Made by a program: the position numbers and the translations under genes
Assembly: GCA_000176735.1 (NCBI GenBank)
Contig: ADBE01000060.1
Location: 16,930 to 80,929 of the forward strand
Direction: 5' to 3'
Origin: Neisseria polysaccharea ATCC 43768
Lineage (GTDB): Bacteria > Pseudomonadota > Gammaproteobacteria > Burkholderiales > Neisseriaceae
DNA length: 64,000 nucleotides
Notes under the pieces: generated by a model
Told to the model about the DNA's origin: nothing
What the model saw: the letters and a program-made list of their open reading frames with translations, nothing else
Database searches by the model: none
Part shown: positions 47,983 through 58,743 of the stretch, one piece after another
Position numbering within the stretch: the first letter of the stretch is position 1
Layout of the letters: every line of letters begins with the position of its first letter

Positions 47983-50028
47983 TTAGAACTTGGCTTGCAG
48001 CCTTAACCAAGCGGTGCGTCCGGGTTCGTTGACGCGGGTGGTTTTGATGCCGGCGGCAGGATCGACAAATCCTCCGCTTCTGCTGACAAATTCGGCATAG
48101 GTTTTGTTAAAGACGTTGTCCACGCCGCCTTGCAGGGTGGCGTATTTGTTGAATTTCCAACCTGCATTGACGGAAAGTACGCCAAAGCCTGCGGATGCGC
48201 CGATGTCCTGACCGATGATGTTGCCCTGTCCTTTGGCGTAGCGGTTTTGTTTGGCAACCAGTTTCCACAATGCGCCCGCGCTGAATTTGCCGTTGTCGAA
48301 GGCAAGGGTGTTGTTCCATTCGAGCGGGGGTGTTTGTGCCAACGGTTTGCCGTCGGTACGGTTTTTACCGTAGGTATAGGCTAGGTTGCTGCTGATGCTC
48401 CAGTTCGGGGCAAACTGCCATTTCACTTCAAGTTCGCCGCCTAGACGGATGGCATCGATATTGCGCGCGCTTAAGTCTGCACCATGATGATGGCCGGAGT
48501 GTCCGCCTGCTGCCGGTGTCGTCGGAGTATGGCTGCCGGCGGTATGATGCGTCATCGGTTTTGGTTCGACTATGATGAAATCGTCAACCTTGCCTGCAAA
48601 TACAGAGGCGGAGACGTGCCAATTTCCGCTGTTCCAAATCAGCCCTGCATCAAGTTGGCGGTTGGTTTCTTTTCGGAGTCGGAGGTTTTCCGATTTTTTG
48701 CGTTCCCAGTAGTCGGGCGCACGCTGGGCGATGCCTAAACCTGCGTAGTATTTGGTATTGCCCGCAGTTTGCTCGAAACGGAAGAAGCCGGAAGTCAAAG
48801 GATATTTGGTTTTTTTGAGGGGATCGGAGTCTGCCTTGGTTTCGTATGTGCCTGTTACTTGGTCATGACGGAAGCCGGCAATCAATTTTTGTGCATCGTT
48901 ACGTTGCCAAGCCGCTTCGGCAAAGCCGCCCAGTTGGTCAAAGCTTTGTGTCGGAGCATATGCTTTTTCGGTGAATTTTTCATCGCCGTCGCGTTCGGTA
49001 TGGCGGTCGCGCATATAGTCGATGCCGGTTTGAAGGTTGACGTTGTCCCAATCGAAAGTGGCTTTGAGGTTGCCGGTATCGGTGCGGCGTTTGGGGTTAA
49101 TGGCTTTTTTAATCTGCATACCGGTAGAGGAGTCGCGGATGGTACGCAGGCTGTAGGTGTCCATAACGTGGTCGATTTCGCTGGAGCCGTAGCGTGCTTC
49201 GATTTCGCTCAACCACGGTGTGATATTGCGTTGGCTGATGCGGACGTTCCATGCGTCGCGGTCGAATTTGCTGCCGTCCATCCTACGGTCGGCGTAGGCT
49301 GCCTTACCTCGGCTGCGTTCGTATGTACCGGCGATGGTGGTGTTTTCGGTCGGGGTAACGCCCAACTGAACCATTTGGCTGTCGCGTTTGAAGTTGGAAT
49401 GCACGCGGTTGCCTGCCCCGTCTTTATAGTCGTCGGATTCGTTGTGTGAGACATTGAGGCGGGCATAACCGTATTTGCCGCCCGCCCCGGCTTCAAATGC
49501 GGCATCGCGCCTGCCGCTGCTGCCTAATGTGGTACTGCCGTTGAAGGAGTAGGGTTGTTCGTGGAAGGTCGGATCTTTACGGACGAAATGAACCGAACCG
49601 CTGATCAAACCCATCCCTTGGGTAACGGTTTGCGGACCTTTGGTTACGACAACTTCGTCAAAGGTGCTGGGGTGGATGTAGGAAGTGGGCGGGTCCATGC
49701 GGTTTGAACAGCCGCCGTAAACGAACTGGTCGTCTGCGTTGATGGCAAGGCGTGAGCCGCCCAAACCTCGGAACAATGGATCACCCGAGCTGCCGCCTTT
49801 GCGGATGATGCTCATGTTGGGGACGGATTGCAGCAAATCCGCGCCATCGCCTGCCGGTAGGGGCTGGAGGGTGGCTTTAGGATTGAATTTGACTGTGTTT
49901 GCCTTTTGCTGCTGTGTTCCGGTAACGGTAACGGGGGAGAGCTCGGCGGTTTCTTCCGCAACAGGGGCTGCCCATGCTTGGCTTAGCGCGGCTGCGAGGG
50001 GAAGGAGTAAGAAGTGGGTAGTTTTCAT
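47983..50028 (-). CDS. TonB-dependent copper receptor (OprC/NosA type)
   Basis: Outer membrane receptor of 681 residues. Signal peptide to about residue 20 (QAWA), TonB box near LSPVTVTG (30-37), plug domain, then a barrel ending RLQAKF. The segment GGCSNRMDPPTSYIHPSTFD (105-124) matches the hallmark of the OprC/NosA family, which binds copper and supports nitrous oxide reductase in Pseudomonas. A His-rich loop (THHTAGSHTP and GHSGHHHG, around 505-530) could also bind metal. It is on the same strand as the siderophore-type receptor but has its own upstream region and terminator. Confidence 0.88.
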   Translation of the reverse strand: MKTTHFLLLPLAAALSQAWAAPVAEETAELSPVTVTGTQQQKANTVKFNPKATLQPLPAGDGADLLQSVPNMSIIRKGGSSGDPLFRGLGGSRLAINADDQFVYGGCSNRMDPPTSYIHPSTFDEVVVTKGPQTVTQGMGLISGSVHFVRKDPTFHEQPYSFNGSTTLGSSGRRDAAFEAGAGGKYGYARLNVSHNESDDYKDGAGNRVHSNFKRDSQMVQLGVTPTENTTIAGTYERSRGKAAYADRRMDGSKFDRDAWNVRISQRNITPWLSEIEARYGSSEIDHVMDTYSLRTIRDSSTGMQIKKAINPKRRTDTGNLKATFDWDNVNLQTGIDYMRDRHTERDGDEKFTEKAYAPTQSFDQLGGFAEAAWQRNDAQKLIAGFRHDQVTGTYETKADSDPLKKTKYPLTSGFFRFEQTAGNTKYYAGLGIAQRAPDYWERKKSENLRLRKETNRQLDAGLIWNSGNWHVSASVFAGKVDDFIIVEPKPMTHHTAGSHTPTTPAAGGHSGHHHGADLSARNIDAIRLGGELEVKWQFAPNWSISSNLAYTYGKNRTDGKPLAQTPPLEWNNTLAFDNGKFSAGALWKLVAKQNRYAKGQGNIIGQDIGASAGFGVLSVNAGWKFNKYATLQGGVDNVFNKTYAEFVSRSGGFVDPAAGIKTTRVNEPGRTAWLRLQAKF

Positions 50029-50157
50029 ATTTAATCTACTTAAATAGAGGGTTGTTGTGTTAGTCCTAAAGTAGTATATAAAACTAAACTGAACGATGCA
50101 TCAGAAGTTGCACTTTATTTAACATACATCAATAACGAATGTATCGGCCTGATAAAA

Positions 50158-50196
50158 AAATGCCGTCTGAAGCGGAAACGGCTTCAGACGGCATTT
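50158..50196 (-). terminator. DUS hairpin after lctP
   Basis: AAATGCCGTCTGAAGC and GCTTCAGACGGCATTT pair across a short loop, 11 bases past the lctP stop; on the minus strand a T run follows (A run 50154-50160). Confidence 0.8.
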
Positions 50197-50207
50197 TGAA
50201 AGACGGG

Positions 50208-51851
50208 TTATTTATTAAAGAAAATCAGCGTCCACGGCAAGACGTAAGCTTGTAGCAGGGTCAACAGGCCGACGAAGCTACAGAAAATCAGGCTGTGTTT
50301 CACGGTGAAGCGGAACAGGTTGGATTCTTTGCCCTCCAAGCCTACTGCCGCACAGGCGATGGCGATGGATTGAGGGGAAATCATTTTGCCTGTTACGCCG
50401 CCGGTTGTATTGGCGGCAACGGTCAATTCGGGGGTAACGCCGATTTGGTGCGCCGTACTTGCCTGCAAAGAACCGAATAAGGCGTTTGCGGAAGTGTCCG
50501 AACCGGTCAGGAATACGCCCAGCCAGCCGAGGAACGGCGAGAAGAACGGGAACACGGCTCCGGTAGCGGCGAGGACGAGTGCCAAAGTGGACGACAGTCC
50601 TGAATAGTTTGCCACGAATGCGAAGCCGAGTACCAAACCGATGGACAGGATGGACAGGCGCAGTTCTTTGAGCGTTTCAAAGAACGTGCCGACGGCTTCG
50701 GAAGGTTTCATTTTCAGCAGGATTGCGGAAACGATGGAAGCAAACAGGATTGCCGTACCGACTGCGCCGAGGAAGTCAATTTTGAATACGGCGGCGTATG
50801 GTGTCGGTTCGCTGACGATGGGCGCGGCTTTTTGTACCAAGTTGTGCAGCATCGGCCAGTCAAATTTGATGGTGGCAACGCCCAAAGCCTCTTTTACGCC
50901 CTTAATCGTCCACACGCTGACGAAAACGGTCAGGATGGCAAAGGGCGACCAAGCTTTGATGATTTGTCCGGCAGTGTATTCGCCCGCTTTGCGTTCCGTC
51001 GGTTTTTTCATACCGTTGAAGGTGAAGATTTCTTCAGGCTGCCATTTTTTCAGGAAGGCGGACAGGCAAATCAGGCTGACCAGTGCGGAGGTAACGTCGG
51101 GCAACTCGGGGCCGATGAAGTTGGCGGTAATGAATTGGGTTGTGGCAAAGGATACGCCGGCAACCAGAACGGCAGGCCAAGTTTGGCGTATACCGCGCAT
51201 ACCGTCCATCATGGCAACCAACCAGAAGGGTACGATAACTGACAGGATAGGAAGCTGGCGGCCTGCCACCTGACCGATATGGTAAGGGTCGAGATTGGAC
51301 ACTTGTCCGGCAACCAAGATGGGAATACCCATCGCGCCGAAAGCCACGGGCGCGGTGTTGGCAATCAGACACAAACCGGCGGCGTAGAGCGGATTGAAGC
51401 CCAAGCCTACCAGCAAAGCGGCGGTAATCGCCACCGGTGCGCCGAAACCTGCCGCACCTTCCAAGAAAGCTCCGAAAGAGAAACCTACCAAGAGCATTTG
51501 CAGGCGTTGGTCTTCTGTAATTGAAATAACGGAGGCGCGGATAATATCGAACTGCCCTGTTTTTACGGTAATTTTATATAGGAATACGGCGGTAACGATA
51601 ATCCATGCAATCGGCCATAAGCCGTAGGCAAAACCAAACAGTGCGGAAGAAACAGCCATGCTTGCCGGCATGCCGAAGCCGAGGATGGCGACACCCAGTG
51701 CAATCAGCAGCGTGTAAAGGCCTGCCTGATAGCCTTTGAGTTTCAGGACTGTCAGGGCAGTGAAGAAAAAAATGATGGGCAAGAGGGCTGCGGCTGCTGT
51801 CAGATACAGGCTGCCTCCTATTGCCGTGTAGTTTTGAACCCAAGTTTCCAT
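50208..51851 (-). CDS. lctP: L-lactate permease
   Basis: Imports lactate across the inner membrane; lactate is a main carbon source for Neisseria on mucosa. The protein has 547 residues with about 13 hydrophobic helices and the LctP family blocks [40 protein letters not shown] and [20 protein letters not shown]. The ATG is complementary to 51849-51851, behind GGAGATGC. Divergent from the GdhR regulator; two operator-like palindromes lie between them. Confidence 0.95.
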   Translation of the reverse strand: METWVQNYTAIGGSLYLTAAAALLPIIFFFTALTVLKLKGYQAGLYTLLIALGVAILGFGMPASMAVSSALFGFAYGLWPIAWIIVTAVFLYKITVKTGQFDIIRASVISITEDQRLQMLLVGFSFGAFLEGAAGFGAPVAITAALLVGLGFNPLYAAGLCLIANTAPVAFGAMGIPILVAGQVSNLDPYHIGQVAGRQLPILSVIVPFWLVAMMDGMRGIRQTWPAVLVAGVSFATTQFITANFIGPELPDVTSALVSLICLSAFLKKWQPEEIFTFNGMKKPTERKAGEYTAGQIIKAWSPFAILTVFVSVWTIKGVKEALGVATIKFDWPMLHNLVQKAAPIVSEPTPYAAVFKIDFLGAVGTAILFASIVSAILLKMKPSEAVGTFFETLKELRLSILSIGLVLGFAFVANYSGLSSTLALVLAATGAVFPFFSPFLGWLGVFLTGSDTSANALFGSLQASTAHQIGVTPELTVAANTTGGVTGKMISPQSIAIACAAVGLEGKESNLFRFTVKHSLIFCSFVGLLTLLQAYVLPWTLIFFNK

Positions 51852-51891
51852 AATTGAGCATCTCCGAAAATATTTTTATGATTAATAATAA

Positions 51892-51908
51892 AATTGGTCA
51901 AACCAATT
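51892..51908. promoter_or_regulatory. GntR/FadR-type operator near lctP
   Basis: Perfect palindrome AATTGGT-CAA-ACCAATT, with the TGGTNNNACCA core known for FadR-class GntR regulators. It lies 41 bases upstream of the lctP start. GdhR is reported to repress lctP in gonococci. Confidence 0.65.
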
Positions 51909-52126
51909 AAGATAATACGACGCTACTTTACGAAACTTTAATATACCAGTCAATATATTTTTCAATACAAATGATGATTTTTAAAAGAATATTAATTTTA
52001 TTCCTTAATAATCAAGATAGTATTTTATTTAAAAATGTAATTGAATGTAGTTCTGAAGGGGGTTGCCATGTTGGGCCTGTAATGCGGTTGACGGTGGGAG
52101 TGTTGTATTATTAGAATTTATGTTTG

Positions 52127-52139
52127 TTGGTCAGTCCAA
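52127..52139. promoter_or_regulatory. Second operator-like site near gdhR
   Basis: TTGGTCAGTCCAA is an imperfect copy of the same core, 58 bases upstream of the gdhR start. It could serve autoregulation. Confidence 0.45.
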
Positions 52140-52196
52140 TTTTATTTATATTTCGGAGAAAGTTTGGCAGAAAACCGATAGAAGGAGAATGCGATT

Positions 52197-52976
52197 ATGA
52201 AATTGATAAGGCCGCAGAAAATCAGCGATCAGGTATTGTCGGTATTGGAAGGCCGTATCGTGGAAGGGGTTTACGCGGAAGGGGGCAAGATTCCTCCGGA
52301 GCGTGTTTTGGCGGAAGAGTTTGGCGTTTCGCGCCCGTCGGTCAGGTCGGCATTGAATGTTTTGGTTGCCCGTCAGGTTTTGGAAGCGAGGCAGGGAGAC
52401 GGTTATTATGTTTCGGTCAAGCCGCAGCAGGATTTTTTGCAAAGTTGGCAGGAGCTTTTGGGCAAACATTCCAATTGGGAACAGGATGTTTTTGATTTCA
52501 GCTGCCACATCGAGGGCTGTATGGCGGCATTGGCGGCAGAACGCCGGACGGATGCCGATTTGAAGCGGATTCGGTTTTGGCTTGAAAAGTTTGAGGAGGC
52601 GTGCGAAAGCGGCAATTTGGAACATCAGAGCGAAGCCGATGTCAGCTTCCATCAGACGATTGCGGATGCGGCGCACAATTTGTTGTTCAGCCATTTGTCG
52701 GGTGGTTTGTTGAAAATGCTGTACCGGCAGACGCGCAGCAGCCTTATTTATCTGAATCAGGAAGAAGATCCGCGTCCGAAACTGATGGCGCAGCACCGTG
52801 TATTGTATGAGGCGATATCGAACCGCCGGCCGGGCGAGGCTTCGGAGGCGGCAAAGGCACATTTGAATTATGTGGCGAGCAGCATATTGAAAGACAGGGA
52901 ATATCAGAGCCGTAACCGCCACGCGGATACTTTGGCGCAAAACGATTTGAAGCGCGTGCAGGATTGGGCGGTGTGA
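52197..52976 (+). CDS. gdhR: GntR-family (FadR subgroup) regulator GdhR
   Basis: Transcription factor of 259 residues. The N-terminal winged helix (about 8-75) contains PPERVLAEEFGVSRPSVRSA; the FCD effector domain follows (about 95-225), with HQTIADAAHNLL and the metal-binding His pattern. In meningococci GdhR controls gdhA, and in gonococci it represses lctP; here gdhA and lctP are its direct neighbours, which supports the name. AGGAGAATGCGATT precedes the ATG. Confidence 0.9.
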   Translation: MKLIRPQKISDQVLSVLEGRIVEGVYAEGGKIPPERVLAEEFGVSRPSVRSALNVLVARQVLEARQGDGYYVSVKPQQDFLQSWQELLGKHSNWEQDVFDFSCHIEGCMAALAAERRTDADLKRIRFWLEKFEEACESGNLEHQSEADVSFHQTIADAAHNLLFSHLSGGLLKMLYRQTRSSLIYLNQEEDPRPKLMAQHRVLYEAISNRRPGEASEAAKAHLNYVASSILKDREYQSRNRHADTLAQNDLKRVQDWAV

Positions 52977-53135
52977 ATGCCGTTCAGACGGCATAGCGCA
53001 CCAACAATCGGACAGCCTTTATTCAATGGAACCGGTTTGCGCCCAAACGGAAATAAGCGACTTTTCACTTGTAAACGGATGGAATCGGCCGGGTATCCAA
53101 ACACAGGAAAAAAGGTTTGAAATGCCCGGATAAGG

Positions 53136-53175
53136 AAATGCCGTCTGAACAGCGTTTGCGGTTCAGACGGCATTT
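53136..53175. terminator. DUS hairpin between gdhR and gdhA
   Basis: AAATGCCGTCTGAAC and GTTCAGACGGCATTT form a 15-base stem and stand between two convergent genes; TTTGTTTG follows. Confidence 0.7.
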
Positions 53176-53199
53176 TGTTTGCGGGTCGGCGGCGTTTGC

Positions 53200-54955
<1,756 letters not shown>

Positions 54956-55750
54956 ATGAAAGCCTATTTGGACTTGATGCGCCACGCCCTCGACAACGGT
55001 ACGGACAAATCAGACCGTACCGGTACGGGCACGCGCTCCGTATTCGGTTATCAGATGCGTTTTGACTTGGGCAAAGGTTTTCCGCTGCTGACGACCAAAA
55101 AGCTGCATCTGCGTTCGATTATCCACGAGCTGCTTTGGTTTCTCAAAGGCGATACCAATATCAAATATCTGAAGGACAACAATGTTTCCATTTGGGACGA
55201 GTGGGCGGACGAAAACGGCGACTTGGGCCCGGTTTACGGCTACCAATGGCGCAGTTGGCCCGCGCCCGACGGACGCCATATCGACCAAATTGCCAATGTG
55301 GTGGAACAAATCAAGAAGAATCCGGACTCGCGCCGCCTGATTGTGTCGGCGTGGAATCCGGCTTTGGTCGATGAGATGGCCTTGCCGCCCTGCCACGCGC
55401 TGTTTCAGTTTTACGTTGCCGACGGCAAACTGTCCTGCCAGCTTTACCAGCGCAGCGCGGATATTTTCCTCGGCGTGCCGTTTAATATTGCCAGCTACGC
55501 GCTTTTGACGATGATGATGGCGCAAGTGTGCGGACTGGAAGTAGGCGAGTTTGTCCATACGTTTGGCGACGCGCATTTGTACCGCAACCATTTCGAGCAG
55601 GCCGCATTGCAGTTGGAACGCGAACCGCGCGCCTTGCCAGTGATGAAAATCAATCCTGAAGTCAAAGATTTGTTTGCCTTCAAGTTTGAAGATTTCGAGT
55701 TGGAAGGTTACGATCCTCATCCGCATATCAAGGCGGCAGTGTCGGTTTAG
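54956..55750 (+). CDS. thyA: Thymidylate synthase
   Basis: Methylates dUMP to dTMP with methylene-tetrahydrofolate. The third of three consecutive ATG codons (54950, 54953, 54956) gives 264 residues, the usual length; the first two cannot be excluded. The catalytic Cys is in [12 protein letters not shown], and the dUMP-binding Arg and Ser lie in [20 protein letters not shown]. It ends [17 protein letters not shown], as in the family. Divergent from gdhA. Confidence 0.96.
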   Translation: MKAYLDLMRHALDNGTDKSDRTGTGTRSVFGYQMRFDLGKGFPLLTTKKLHLRSIIHELLWFLKGDTNIKYLKDNNVSIWDEWADENGDLGPVYGYQWRSWPAPDGRHIDQIANVVEQIKKNPDSRRLIVSAWNPALVDEMALPPCHALFQFYVADGKLSCQLYQRSADIFLGVPFNIASYALLTMMMAQVCGLEVGEFVHTFGDAHLYRNHFEQAALQLEREPRALPVMKINPEVKDLFAFKFEDFELEGYDPHPHIKAAVSV

Positions 55751-55758
55751 GAGGCGGT

Positions 55759-56782
55759 ATGGGCAGGCATTTCGGGCGCAGGCGTTTTTGACGGTTGCCG
55801 CCGTTGCGGCGGCGGGCGTGGCGGTTTCTTTCCTGCCGAATCCTTTTGCCGCCGATGATGAAAAACGCAACGGGGATGAAAAACGCAATGAAAATGTGTT
55901 TTCTGGAATGGTGTCGCACTGGGTTCCGGTGCGGAGCTCCGTCTGTTCGGTGTGGACGACAGACGTGCGGCGGATTTGGTCAACAAGGTTTTGGCGGAAG
56001 TGGCGCGTTTGGAAAAAATGTTCAGCCTTTACCGTGAAGACAGTCTGATCAGCCGTCTGAACAGGGACGGTTACCTGACTTCGCCTCCGGCGGATTTCTT
56101 GGAACTGTTGAGCATTTGCCGGGATATGCATACTTTGACCGGCGGGGCATTTGATCCGACGGTTCAGGTTTTGTGGAAACTGTATGCCGATTATTTTGCC
56201 GCTCATCCCGATGCGGAAACACCGCCGTCGGAAAATAGCGTGAAGGAAGCCTTGAAGCGGGTCGGATTTGACAAATTGGTGTTTGACGACCGTGGAATCC
56301 GTTTTACCGAAAAGGGCATGGGTTTGTCATTGAACGGCATCGCGCAAGGCTATATTACGGATAAGGTCGTTGCGTTGCTGAAGGCAAACGGCGTGCCTGC
56401 CGCTTTAGCCGATATGGGTGAAATCCGCGGGTTTGATACAAACGGTAAACGGACTTGGAATGTCGGCATCCGCAACCCGGATGACGAAGAAGGCGTGTTG
56501 GCGACGGTTGTCATGAAAGACAAGGCGTTTGCCACTTCGGGCGGCTATGGGACGGTGATGGACAAAGCGGGCAGGTTTACCCATTTGTTCGATCCGCGAA
56601 CCGGCGTGAGTACGCCGCGTTATAAAAGCATGAGCGTAATGGCGGATGATGCGGCGGTTGCCGATGCCTTGTCGACGGCGTTTTCCATTATGGATTTGCC
56701 TTTGATACGGTCGGTTGCCGAAAGCAGGCGGCTTAAAGTTTGGCTGGTCATGCCGGACAATACTTTGAACGAAATAGGCTGA
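55759..56782 (+). pseudogene. ApbE-like FAD:protein FMN transferase, two frameshifts
   Basis: The ATG at 55759 starts MGRHFGRRRF, a Tat-type signal start, but hits a stop at 55789. The rest of the signal (LTVAAVAAAGVAVSFLPNPF) follows in a second frame, and the enzyme (GVALGSGAELRLFGVDDRRA, LEKMFSLYREDSLISRLNRD, GMGLSLNGIAQGYITDKVVA, GEIRGFD) in a third frame up to 56782. The first break is a run of five T (55784-55788) where six would keep the frame; the second lies near 55895-55905. An internal GTG at 55952 opens a 276-residue frame without signal peptide, which could not be exported. ApbE proteins attach FMN to flavoproteins such as Na+-NQR. True decay or assembly error. Confidence 0.7.
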
Positions 56783-56791
56783 ACCAAAAGT

Positions 56792-56826
56792 AAAATGCCG
56801 TCTGAAACAGTTTCAGACGGCATTTT
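56792..56826. terminator. DUS hairpin between the apbE-like gene and the sodium transporter
   Basis: AAAATGCCGTCTGAAAC and GTTTCAGACGGCATTTT form a 17-base stem with a one-base loop region at A56809; it stands between convergent genes. Confidence 0.7.
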
Positions 56827-56846
56827 GATACCACTTGAAGGACTTT

Positions 56847-58184
56847 TTAGAGAATACCCAAAGAATTGACGAAAACAATAATAATGGCAATCGGAGCGAG
56901 GTAGCGCAAGGTATTCAGCCACAGCAGCAGCACTGCCCGAGGTACGGTGCTGCCCGATCCGGCATCTTTTAACACAGACTGCTTGTCCTGAATCCAGGCG
57001 GTAAATACGGCAACGCTCAATGCGCCGACAGGCATAATGACCGCTGAAATCAGGTAGTCCCACAAATCAAAAATGGTTTTGCCGAAAACCTTAAACTCGC
57101 CCCATACGCCGAAAGACAGCGCGGATGGGATGCCGATAATGAAAATGGCCGTGCCGATAAGCCAAGTGTGTTTTTTGCGTTTGCGCTCGTCTTGGCGGAT
57201 GGTTGAGGCAATGACCGTTTCCAACATCGAAAATGCGGAAGTCAGCGTGGCGAAAACGACCAGCAGCATAAATACCGCAAACAAAACCGTACCGAACGGC
57301 ATCTTCATAAACACTGCGGGCAATACGATAAAAATCAATCCCGGCCCCTGGCTCGGTTCAAAACCGAAGGCGAATACCGCCGGGAAAATCACCAGGCCGG
57401 CAAGCAGGGAAACCAAGAGGTTCATCCACATAATCGTATGGCCGGAACGGAACATATCCTGATCTTTTCCCAAATACGAAGCGTAGGTAATCATGGCGGA
57501 AACGCCGATGCTCAAGGCAAAAAACGCCTGTCCCAAAGCCGTAATCATCGTATCGGCTTTAAAGTACGACCAATTCGGTTTGAGCAGGAAAGACACGCCC
57601 TCCATTGCACCCGGCAGCGTCAGCGAACGGATTGCCAGCGCAATAAAGAGGATAAACAGCCCCGGCATCAGATAACGGTTTGCCTTTTCAATGCCGTCTG
57701 AAATGCCGCCTTTGACCACCCAAACCGTAATCAGCATAAACAGTGCCTGATAGGACAGCGAACCTGCCGGATTGGAAATCGTTGTGCCGAACAGGGCTTC
57801 AAAGTCGGCTCCCACATGGATTGCCCCCGTAAAACTGTGGACGACATAATTTAATACCCATCCGCCGACCACGCTGTAAAACGACAGCAAAATAAAGCAG
57901 GCGGCAACGCCCATACGCCCGACCCAAAGCCATTGCGTACCCGGACGCAGAACCCTGAAGGAATCGACGGCATTTTTACCGCCCGTGCGCCCGATATAAA
58001 ATTCGGCAAGCTGGACGGGTAGGGCGACCAAGATAGTAAATATCAAAAACAGCAGGAAAAACACCGCGCCGCCGTTGGTGCCCGCCGTATAAGGAAATTT
58101 CCAAATCGCGCCCAAACCGATGGCCGAACCTGCCGCAGCAAGGACGAAACCGATTTTGGACGACCAAGAAGTATGGTTACTCAT
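56847..58184 (-). CDS. Sodium-dependent transporter (NSS/SNF family)
   Basis: Sodium symporter of the LeuT fold, 445 residues from the ATG complementary to 58182-58184; the frame is open further up to 58382 but lacks conserved sequence. Twelve hydrophobic helices; helix 1 has the unwound NSS motif GFVLAAAGSAIGLGAIWKFP, and helix 6 has FFALSIGVSAMITYASYLG. Such bacterial proteins move amino acids or related amines, but the substrate is not visible. Not followed by any co-transcribed gene. Confidence 0.9.
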   Translation of the reverse strand: MSNHTSWSSKIGFVLAAAGSAIGLGAIWKFPYTAGTNGGAVFFLLFLIFTILVALPVQLAEFYIGRTGGKNAVDSFRVLRPGTQWLWVGRMGVAACFILLSFYSVVGGWVLNYVVHSFTGAIHVGADFEALFGTTISNPAGSLSYQALFMLITVWVVKGGISDGIEKANRYLMPGLFILFIALAIRSLTLPGAMEGVSFLLKPNWSYFKADTMITALGQAFFALSIGVSAMITYASYLGKDQDMFRSGHTIMWMNLLVSLLAGLVIFPAVFAFGFEPSQGPGLIFIVLPAVFMKMPFGTVLFAVFMLLVVFATLTSAFSMLETVIASTIRQDERKRKKHTWLIGTAIFIIGIPSALSFGVWGEFKVFGKTIFDLWDYLISAVIMPVGALSVAVFTAWIQDKQSVLKDAGSGSTVPRAVLLLWLNTLRYLAPIAIIIVFVNSLGIL

Positions 58185-58387
58185 AAAATTTATTAAGAAA
58201 TGTGAAGGTAGTGCATTGTAACAAAGCACTTGATGCGGCAGCACAAGCCGGGGAAGACGCTGCAAAACTTTGCCAATAGGCTGCGTAATATCGGGGGATA
58301 TTGGGATTTTCTTATTTTGAAGGATGGATTCGGGGTGTTTCTTTCCAATGAACGAATATAATTTGGCGGTTTGTTGCATCAAAGGCT

Positions 58388-58417
58388 TTCAGACGGCATA
58401 TGCCGTCTGAAGTTTTT
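58388..58417. other. Back-to-back DUS palindrome
   Basis: Two DUS meet head to head without a spacer, giving a perfect 24-base palindrome (58388-58411) followed by five T. Without a loop it is a poor hairpin, though it may still act as one. Confidence 0.6.
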
Positions 58418-58444
58418 ATTGTGGATTAAATAGAGAATACGCAT

Positions 58445-58705
58445 ATCGTCATTTTCACGAAAGTGGGAATACAGAATTCTTAACGCTACGGTGATTTATC
58501 CGAAACAACAGCCGTCTTTTCGTCGTCATTCCCACGCAGGTGGGAATCCAGTAACGAAAAATCATAGGAAGTTATCCGAAACACAAAAAACTGAAACCGA
58601 ACGGACTAGATTCCCGCTTGCGCGGGAATAACGAGATTAAAGTTTCAGGATTTATTTAAAATAACCGAAATTCAAAAAAAACCGGATTTCTACCTGCGCG
58701 GGAGT
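58445..58705. repeat. NIME-type repeat tract with dRS3 elements
   Basis: Two perfect dRS3 units of the form ATTCCC-N8-GGGAAT lie at 58528-58547 and 58610-58629, with degenerate copies at 58451-58470 and about 58685-58700. They flank spacer sequences of about 60 bases, the pattern of Neisseria intergenic mosaic elements, which promote recombination and can be targets of filamentous phage integration. No gene is present between the transporter start and 58744. Confidence 0.85.
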
Positions 58706-58743
58706 GATGGCAGAAATAAGGATATAGGTGCTTTTATTTGAAT

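Larger units (their letters stand above)
51852..52196. other. Divergent control region of lctP and gdhR
   Basis: AT-rich region of 345 bases without a gene. It contains the two operator-like palindromes listed separately, one at each end, near lctP and near gdhR. No further RNA or repeat is seen. Confidence 0.6.

Noticed and set aside
52977..52995. Short DUS-like palindrome ATGCCGTTCAGACGGCAT after gdhR as a terminator
   Set aside because: The stem is only about six pairs with almost no loop and no T run, so it is unlikely to end transcription.
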